Shown here: piece by piece, positions 59,257 through 64,000 of the stretch
Numbering within the stretch: position 1 is the first letter of the stretch
Layout: every line of letters starts with the position of its first letter
DNA from: Actinomycetes bacterium
GTDB taxonomy: Bacteria > Actinomycetota > Acidimicrobiia > IMCC26256 > JANYLB01
DNA length: 64,000 nucleotides
Direction: 5' to 3'
NCBI GenBank assembly: GCA_025363815.1
Contig: JANYLB010000036.1
Coordinates: 87,285-151,284, forward strand
Program-made: the position numbers and the translations under genes
Notes under the pieces: generated by a model
What the model saw: the letters and a program-made list of their open reading frames with translations, nothing else
Told to the model about the DNA's origin: nothing
Databases searched by the model: none

Positions 59257-60642
59257 CTATTTCAGGTCGTTGATGCTCTTACCGACGTCGCGCAGGGTCA
59301 CACCCTTGCCGTAGTCGCCGGTGAGCTTGTACACGTTGTCGGCGTTGCAGCTGTAGATGCCGTTGTTCGGGTTGATCTTGGCCAGCTGGAAGCCGGTCGG
59401 AGTCGCCAAGATCAAGCTGAAGCAATTGCCGGGCGTGTTGTCGCCCGGATCCTGGGTGGCGTGCAGTCCTCCGCCGGTCCAGCTCTTGACCTTCTGGAGG
59501 TTGTCGTAGACGCACTTGCGGGTGAGGTCCGCACCGCACTCCTTCGCCGCCTTCGCCCAGAGGAGCCACGCCGACCACGCCTGGAGTCCGAGATAGGCCT
59601 TCGCCTTGCCGCCGGGCAGGTACTGCTTGAAGGCCTCGAGGTACTGGCTGGTCGCGGGGTTCTTGGCCGCGTCCTCGAAGGGGTAGAAGACGCTGCGGAT
59701 GTAAGTGTTCTTGATCGCCGCGCTGCCGACCTCGATGAGCTTCTGGTCGTAGTGGTTCGCGTCGGCGCGGATCCAGTCGAGCGGGTAGTTCGCGTCGACG
59801 AGCGCCTGCTCGACCTTGGCGAGGTTCTCTGGCTCGCCGACCCAGATGAGGCCCTTGACGCCCTTGTCCTTCATCGACTGCACGTAGGGCGCCCAGCTCG
59901 TCGGTCCGGCTGCGGGGTATTGGTCGTTGTAGACGACTTTCCAGCCGAGGCTCTTCGCCGCTTCTTCGCCTTGCTTGGCCGTGGTGACAGTGGCCGGCAG
60001 GTTGCCGGTGAGGACACCGACATGGTCAGTGGAGGCGGGGTACTCCTTGGCGAGCCACCGGTAATCGCCGATGGGCAGCGTGGTTCCCGAGTTCGGCACC
60101 GGCTGCGTGAGCAGGTCGGCGCTTCTTGCCTCTGGGGTCACGACGAAGGCCGCGACGTCGGGCAGAAGGCACTTCAGCCGGTCCGCGACGCCCGTGTTGT
60201 CGAAAACCGCGCCGCCGCCGACCAGGTAGAAATCATCTGCGCAGGCCTTCAGGATCTGCGGCTTGTAGTTGGTGAGCGCGGCGTCGAGCTTGTCGAGCTG
60301 GATCTTCCGCCCGTTGATCCCACCCCGGGCGTTGCACCACTGTGAGAAGACGTCGGCGGTGTCGAACAGCTCCTGGTTGAGGCCAGGGCGGCCGTTGAAG
60401 CCGGGATCGGAGATGGTCCCGATCCGGATTCCCGTGGCTGTGACGCCAACCGCGGTGGCGCCGCCACCGCTCCCGCCCTGACACACGTCGGTCAGCGTGC
60501 CGAAATTGGCAGATTTGGCCCCGGACGCGGCGGTCGTGGCGGTCGATTGATCCGAGGTGCTCGCCTTGTTGTCGCTGCGCCCACAGGCCGCGGCGATCAT
60601 GACAAGCGCCAGCACGGCGGCCAGCCAACGAAGACTCTTCAC
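59257..60642 (-). CDS. Liv-type ABC transporter substrate-binding lipoprotein
   Basis: 461-residue Peripla_BP_6 protein. GTG 60642 gives the lipoprotein signal VKSLRWLAAVLALVMIAAAC with lipobox IAAAC. A Ser/Thr linker follows, then GIRIGTISDPGFNGRPG, WCNARGGINGRKI and YDQKLIEVG in the expected two-lobe order. Binds the ligand for the fused permease. Ligand unknown; many actinobacterial paralogs serve aromatic acids, amides or steroid-like compounds. First gene of the minus-strand operon SBP, LivHM, LivG, LivF, small TM protein. Confidence 0.92.
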   Translation of the reverse strand: MKSLRWLAAVLALVMIAAACGRSDNKASTSDQSTATTAASGAKSANFGTLTDVCQGGSGGGATAVGVTATGIRIGTISDPGFNGRPGLNQELFDTADVFSQWCNARGGINGRKIQLDKLDAALTNYKPQILKACADDFYLVGGGAVFDNTGVADRLKCLLPDVAAFVVTPEARSADLLTQPVPNSGTTLPIGDYRWLAKEYPASTDHVGVLTGNLPATVTTAKQGEEAAKSLGWKVVYNDQYPAAGPTSWAPYVQSMKDKGVKGLIWVGEPENLAKVEQALVDANYPLDWIRADANHYDQKLIEVGSAAIKNTYIRSVFYPFEDAAKNPATSQYLEAFKQYLPGGKAKAYLGLQAWSAWLLWAKAAKECGADLTRKCVYDNLQKVKSWTGGGLHATQDPGDNTPGNCFSLILATPTGFQLAKINPNNGIYSCNADNVYKLTGDYGKGVTLRDVGKSINDLK

Positions 60643-60770
60643 GCTTCCCCCTCTTTCGGATGCTGCTCGCTCGCGGCCTGATGTTGCCCGCGCTTGCGCC
60701 GACGAACCTGATGCCCCGTCAGATCTGGCAGAAGACTGCCCGGTTGGTACACGCGTTGCAAGCCACTGGC

Positions 60771-60805
60771 GATCAATCCTGATCTCAGACGTCGTGGGAT
60801 TGATC
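60771..60805. promoter_or_regulatory. Inverted repeat between divergent Liv SBP and SnoaL genes
   Basis: GATCAATCC (60771-60779) and GGATTGATC (60797-60805) are exact complements separated by 17 bp, in the 205-bp divergent gap. Candidate operator. No regulator gene is adjacent. Confidence 0.45.
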
Positions 60806-60847
60806 CCGACCCGGCTTTGCTCGGCCGGCGGGCGCGGGCGCGTCGCG

Positions 60848-61360
60848 ATGGTGGATACTGCCGGAATGACTCCCGAAGATCTGGTCGAGATCGAGTTGAT
60901 CAAGCGACTCAAGTACCGCTACCTGCGCGGCCTCGATCAGAAGGACTGGACCGCGGTCGAGTCGTGCTTCACCGAGGACGCCACCGCGGCCTACAGCGGG
61001 GGCAAGTACGCGTTCGAGAGTCGCGCCGAGATCCTCGACTTCCTCACGCGCTCGATGGGCGCGGAGACCTTTCTCTCGAGCCACCGGTGTCACCATCCCG
61101 AGATCGATCTCACGAGCGCCACGACCGCAGTCGGCACGTGGGCGCTCGAAGACGTCGTGATCGACACCACCTGGGACATCACGATCCGCGGCGCGGCCTT
61201 CTACACCGATGAGTACGTGAAGGAAGAAGGCGTCTGGCAGATCCGAACGACGGGTTACAAACGCAGCTACGAAGAGATCCAACCGCGTGGCGCGGTGCCG
61301 GGGCTCAAGCTCACCGCGAGCTGGTGGGCGACCGACGGCCGCAGCATGCTCGATGCCTGA
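60848..61360 (+). CDS. SnoaL-like (NTF2-fold) protein
   Basis: 170-residue cone-fold protein: DLVEIELIKRLKYRYLRGLD, WTAVESCFTEDATAAYSGGK, then SSHRCHHPEIDLTSATTAVG and VWQIRTTGYKRSYEEI. This pattern is the SnoaL_4/steroid isomerase-like group common in actinobacterial catabolic clusters (isomerase, dehydratase or binding role). ATG 60848 or 60866. Its stop overlaps the next ATG by 8 bp. Divergent from the Liv operon. Confidence 0.85.
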   Translation: MVDTAGMTPEDLVEIELIKRLKYRYLRGLDQKDWTAVESCFTEDATAAYSGGKYAFESRAEILDFLTRSMGAETFLSSHRCHHPEIDLTSATTAVGTWALEDVVIDTTWDITIRGAAFYTDEYVKEEGVWQIRTTGYKRSYEEIQPRGAVPGLKLTASWWATDGRSMLDA

Positions 61361-62288
61361 CCGCACCCATCCGGAGCTGACCGACGCCGACGAAGGCCGC
61401 CATCCGGCCGGCCCAGAAGAGTTCTGGGGCGAGTCGTGGTACCTCGACTTCGCCTCGGCCGACGGGAGCTATGGCGGCTACGTACGCCTCGGTCTGTACC
61501 CGAATCTCGGGAAGGCCTGGTGGTGGATTGCGCTCGTCGGTGCCGACGAACCTACCGTTCTGGTGATTGACCACGAGCTTGCTTGCCCCGACGGTGATGC
61601 CGCCCATAGCCAGCTCTCGTGGCCCGAACCATTCGCACGCTTCATGGTGCGATCGTCGGGTCCCGGTGTGGCGCTCGCGGATCCGTCAGACGCCTTCCGG
61701 TGGTCGCCGGGTAGTGGGCTCCCGGGCAGTTCGGTTCCGGTCTCGGTCGATCTCGAGTGGGTTAGCCGTGGGCCGGTCTTCCCCTACGCGATGACCACCC
61801 GCTATGAGATCTCGTCGTGGGTCACCGGAACGTTCACGATAGGAGACCAGACGGTGACCGTTGACTGCGCCGGCCAGCGCGACCACTCGTGGGGCGTGCG
61901 CGACTGGTGGCAGTTCCCATGGAACTGGACTTCCGGTCACCTCGAAGACGGCACGTACTTCCACGCGGCGCGTTCGATCATCCCCGACGTCGAGCTGTTC
62001 GGCACCGGTTACGCGATCGCGCCGGGAGCAGCGCTCGGACCGGTCGAGTCGGACGGCATCACCGTTGATGTCGACATCGACGACGAAAAGCTCCCCGTCG
62101 CGGCGCGTCAACGCATCGGCCCGATCACCTTCACCACCGAATATCTCGCGCACGCGCCGGTGCTTCTGGTCGCGCCCGACGGGCGGGAGTCACGCTTTCC
62201 CCGGTCGATGTGTCGCTACACGACCGACGACGGCCGCACGGGAACGGGCTGGACCGAGTTCAATTGGCCCGAGGGATTCCCGGCGTAA
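61353..62288 (+). CDS. CrtC/lipocalin-like protein (DUF7064 type)
   Basis: 311-residue beta-rich protein, paralog-like to the one at 15358: WGESWYLDFASADGSYGGYV at the N-terminus, and the hallmark GQRDHSWGVRDWWQFPWNW in the middle. Related to hydroxyneurosporene synthase/AttH. Unlike 15358 it retains the N-terminal E-x-W-Y-x-D-F strand typical of the family. Coupled to the SnoaL gene (8-bp overlap). Function unknown; hydrophobic ligand binding is inferred. Confidence 0.78.
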   Translation: MPDRTHPELTDADEGRHPAGPEEFWGESWYLDFASADGSYGGYVRLGLYPNLGKAWWWIALVGADEPTVLVIDHELACPDGDAAHSQLSWPEPFARFMVRSSGPGVALADPSDAFRWSPGSGLPGSSVPVSVDLEWVSRGPVFPYAMTTRYEISSWVTGTFTIGDQTVTVDCAGQRDHSWGVRDWWQFPWNWTSGHLEDGTYFHAARSIIPDVELFGTGYAIAPGAALGPVESDGITVDVDIDDEKLPVAARQRIGPITFTTEYLAHAPVLLVAPDGRESRFPRSMCRYTTDDGRTGTGWTEFNWPEGFPA

Positions 62289-62371
62289 CCGGCGCGGGGT
62301 GTCGGGCTTTCCGGGATGCACGCGATAGTTGTGATCATTAGGATTGCGTACCCGAGGAATAGGAGCTTTTG

Positions 62372-63832
62372 GTGGCGAAGCCCGATCCCACTACCACCAA
62401 CGCGGGGATCCCGGTCGAGAGCGACGAACATTCGCTGACCGTCGGCGAAACGCATTCTCCGATCCTCCTGCACGACCACTACCTGATCGAGAAGATGGCG
62501 CAGTTCAACCGCGAGCGGGTCCCGGAGCGGGTCGTGCACGCGAAAGGCGGGGGCGCGTTCGGTCGACTCGAGATCAGCGAAGACGTCAGCCGATACACCA
62601 AGGCCGACCTCTTCCAGCCCGGCCGCACGACGGCCGCTCTTGTGCGCTTCTCGACCGTGGCCGGCGAGCTCGGCAGCCCCGACACATGGCGTGACCCGCG
62701 CGGCTTCGCGATGAAGTTCTACACACAAGAGGGCAACTACGACCTCGTCGGGAACAACACACCGGTGTTCTTCGTGAAGGACCCGATGAAGTTCCAGGAC
62801 TTCATCCGTTCGCAGAAGCGGGATCCCGTCACCCACCTACGCGACCACGACATGCAGTGGGACTTCTGGACGCTCTCACCCGAGTCTGCACACCAGGTGA
62901 CCTGGCTCATGGGTGATCGTGGTCTGCCACGGAGTTGGCGGCACATGAACGGCTACGGATCACACACCTACATGTGGGTGAACGCGAGCGGTGAGAAGTT
63001 CTGGGTCAAGTACCACTTCAAGACCGACCAGGGCATCGAGTTCTTCACCCAGGACGAGGGTGACCAGATGGCGTCGGGCGACGCCGATTTCCATCTGCGT
63101 GACCTATACGAGGCAATCGACGGCGGCGACGAGCCGAGTTGGTCGGTGAAGGTGCAGGTCATGCCGTTCGATGACGCGCCCCATTACCGGTTCAACCCGT
63201 TCGACCTCACGAAGGTGTGGGCGCACGGCGACTACCCGCTCATCGACGTCGGGCGAATGGTGCTCGACCGGAACCCGGCGAATTACCACACCGACATCGA
63301 GCTGGCTGCGTTCGAACCGTCGAACCTGGTTCCCGGCATCGGACCGAGCCCCGACAAGATGCTCCTGGGGCGGATGTTCTCGTACCCCGACGCGCACCGG
63401 TACCGGATCGGTCCGAACTACATGGACCTACCGGTGAACCAGCCGAAATCGCCACGCCATTCGTACGCGAAGGATGGGCCGATGCGGTACACACACAACG
63501 GTGACCAGCCCGTCTACGCGCCGAACTCGTACGGCGGCCCCGCTGCCGATGTCGAGCGCTACGGCGACATTGCCGGCTGGTCCGCATCGGGAGAGATGGT
63601 GCGTGCCGCGTACGACGACCACGTGGACGACGACGACTGGGGTCAGGCCGCAACGTTGGTGCGCGAGGTGCTCGACGACGCGGCGAGGGCGCGGCTCGTC
63701 GACAACATCTCGGGCCACCTGGCGAACGCGGTCTCAGAGCCGGTGCTGGTGCGGGCATTCGAATATTGGCGCAACGTCGACAAGGGCGTCGGAGCCAAGG
63801 TCGAGGCGCAGGTGCGCGCCAAGCAGGGCTAG
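62372..63832 (+). CDS. katA: Monofunctional heme catalase (small-subunit clade)
   Basis: 486-residue catalase decomposing H2O2. Catalytic His56 in [12 protein letters not shown], Asn in [12 protein letters not shown], heme-ligand Tyr in [12 protein letters not shown]. Length of about 490 matches the clade 3 small-subunit type. GTG 62372 with AGGAG 6 nt upstream; a TTG one codon earlier is unlikely. Stands alone; a weak TAGGAT -10 lies at 62339 but no clear regulator box. Confidence 0.96.
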   Translation: MAKPDPTTTNAGIPVESDEHSLTVGETHSPILLHDHYLIEKMAQFNRERVPERVVHAKGGGAFGRLEISEDVSRYTKADLFQPGRTTAALVRFSTVAGELGSPDTWRDPRGFAMKFYTQEGNYDLVGNNTPVFFVKDPMKFQDFIRSQKRDPVTHLRDHDMQWDFWTLSPESAHQVTWLMGDRGLPRSWRHMNGYGSHTYMWVNASGEKFWVKYHFKTDQGIEFFTQDEGDQMASGDADFHLRDLYEAIDGGDEPSWSVKVQVMPFDDAPHYRFNPFDLTKVWAHGDYPLIDVGRMVLDRNPANYHTDIELAAFEPSNLVPGIGPSPDKMLLGRMFSYPDAHRYRIGPNYMDLPVNQPKSPRHSYAKDGPMRYTHNGDQPVYAPNSYGGPAADVERYGDIAGWSASGEMVRAAYDDHVDDDDWGQAATLVREVLDDAARARLVDNISGHLANAVSEPVLVRAFEYWRNVDKGVGAKVEAQVRAKQG

Positions 63833-63855
63833 ACCGGACACCGGAACGAGATGGG

Positions 63856-64000
63856 TCAGGCGGTGGCGGCTTCGGTCGCTCCGTCGCGATCGCGACTTAG
63901 CTCGTCGAGCATCTCGTACTCCGCACCCGTGTCGGTCCAGTCTTCGAACTGGATCACGCCCGACTCGGTGAACTTCTCGCGCAGCCAACCGTCGGCCGCG
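63856..64000 (-). CDS. C-terminal end of unidentified gene (5' outside window)
   Basis: Minus-strand open frame from the right edge to TGA at 63858-63856. The 47 visible residues include DGWLREKFTESGVIQFEDW, TDTGAEYEMLDELS and an Ala/Thr-rich tail. Codon use is consistent with coding, and the frame fits exactly behind the catalase stop (convergent). I do not recognise the family. Confidence 0.55.
   Translation of the reverse strand, partial: AADGWLREKFTESGVIQFEDWTDTGAEYEMLDELSRDRDGATEAATA

Noticed and set aside
1..64000. CRISPR arrays, insertion sequences, prophage or integrase genes
   Set aside because: No regular repeat-spacer pattern and no transposase, integrase or phage structural gene seen on either strand.

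Overview
High-GC bacterial chromosome segment, most probably an actinobacterium of the Acidimicrobiia type. I infer this from gene content (F420-dependent luciferase-like oxidoreductase, SCO6745-family protein, DUF222/HNH protein, MurJ coupled to a large membrane protein, many acyl-CoA, SDR and P450 genes), from frequent GTG starts and from leaderless promoters; no rRNA or marker gene in the window proves it. Genes are densely packed with many 4-bp ATGA/GTGA overlaps. I see no CRISPR array, tRNA, rRNA, insertion sequence or prophage.

Layout. 1-5.7 kb: a minus-strand run of MarR regulator, polar amino-acid ABC transporter, UGSC-family thiol/selenoprotein relative, its partner, a NifU-like CxxC protein and a second MarR. 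5.7-16.5 kb: catabolic enzymes (amidohydrolase, SDRs, two P450s, alcohol dehydrogenase, EthD-like protein, acyl-CoA carboxyltransferase with a cupin, phosphotransferase, CrtC/lipocalin-like protein). 16.5-20.2 kb: an accessory patch with an orphan hsdM, a toxin-first RelE/Phd pair, a frameshifted DUF222-HNH gene and a TetR fragment. 20.2-24 kb: dimethylformamidase-like protein, alpha/beta hydrolase, F420 enzyme. 24-28 kb: MurJ and a translationally coupled AlkP-fold/polytopic membrane protein. 28-34.8 kb: sulfotransferase, sphingosine-phosphate-lyase-like PLP enzyme, aldo/keto reductase, a small LPXTG protein, acyl-CoA synthetase and sulfatase.

34.8-39.6 kb is the most striking part. A single 808-residue protein joins a PlsC/GNPAT-type acyltransferase to an alkyl-DHAP-synthase (AGPS)-type flavoenzyme. 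It is divergent from a fatty-acyl-reductase-like SDR and close to a second SDR. Together these could supply the acyl-DHAP, alkyl-exchange, fatty alcohol and ketone-reduction steps of ether-lipid synthesis.

39.6-53 kb: D-aminoacylase-type amidohydrolase, a second acyl-CoA ligase, SDR, enoyl-CoA hydratase (behind unusual phased repeats), amidohydrolase, MBL hydrolase, a DrrAB-like exporter with divergent MarR, a second sulfatase, an SCO6745 protein and a membrane protein. 53-64 kb: OYE/dienoyl-CoA-reductase-type flavoenzyme, a branched-chain-type (Liv) ABC operon with a fused LivH-LivM permease, SnoaL-like and CrtC-like proteins, catalase, and the 3' end of an unidentified gene.

Overall the window looks like the lipid, steroid or xenobiotic catabolic and uptake portion of a soil or aquatic actinobacterial genome. 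It is interrupted by one small eroded defence/mobile patch and contains a candidate ether-lipid locus.
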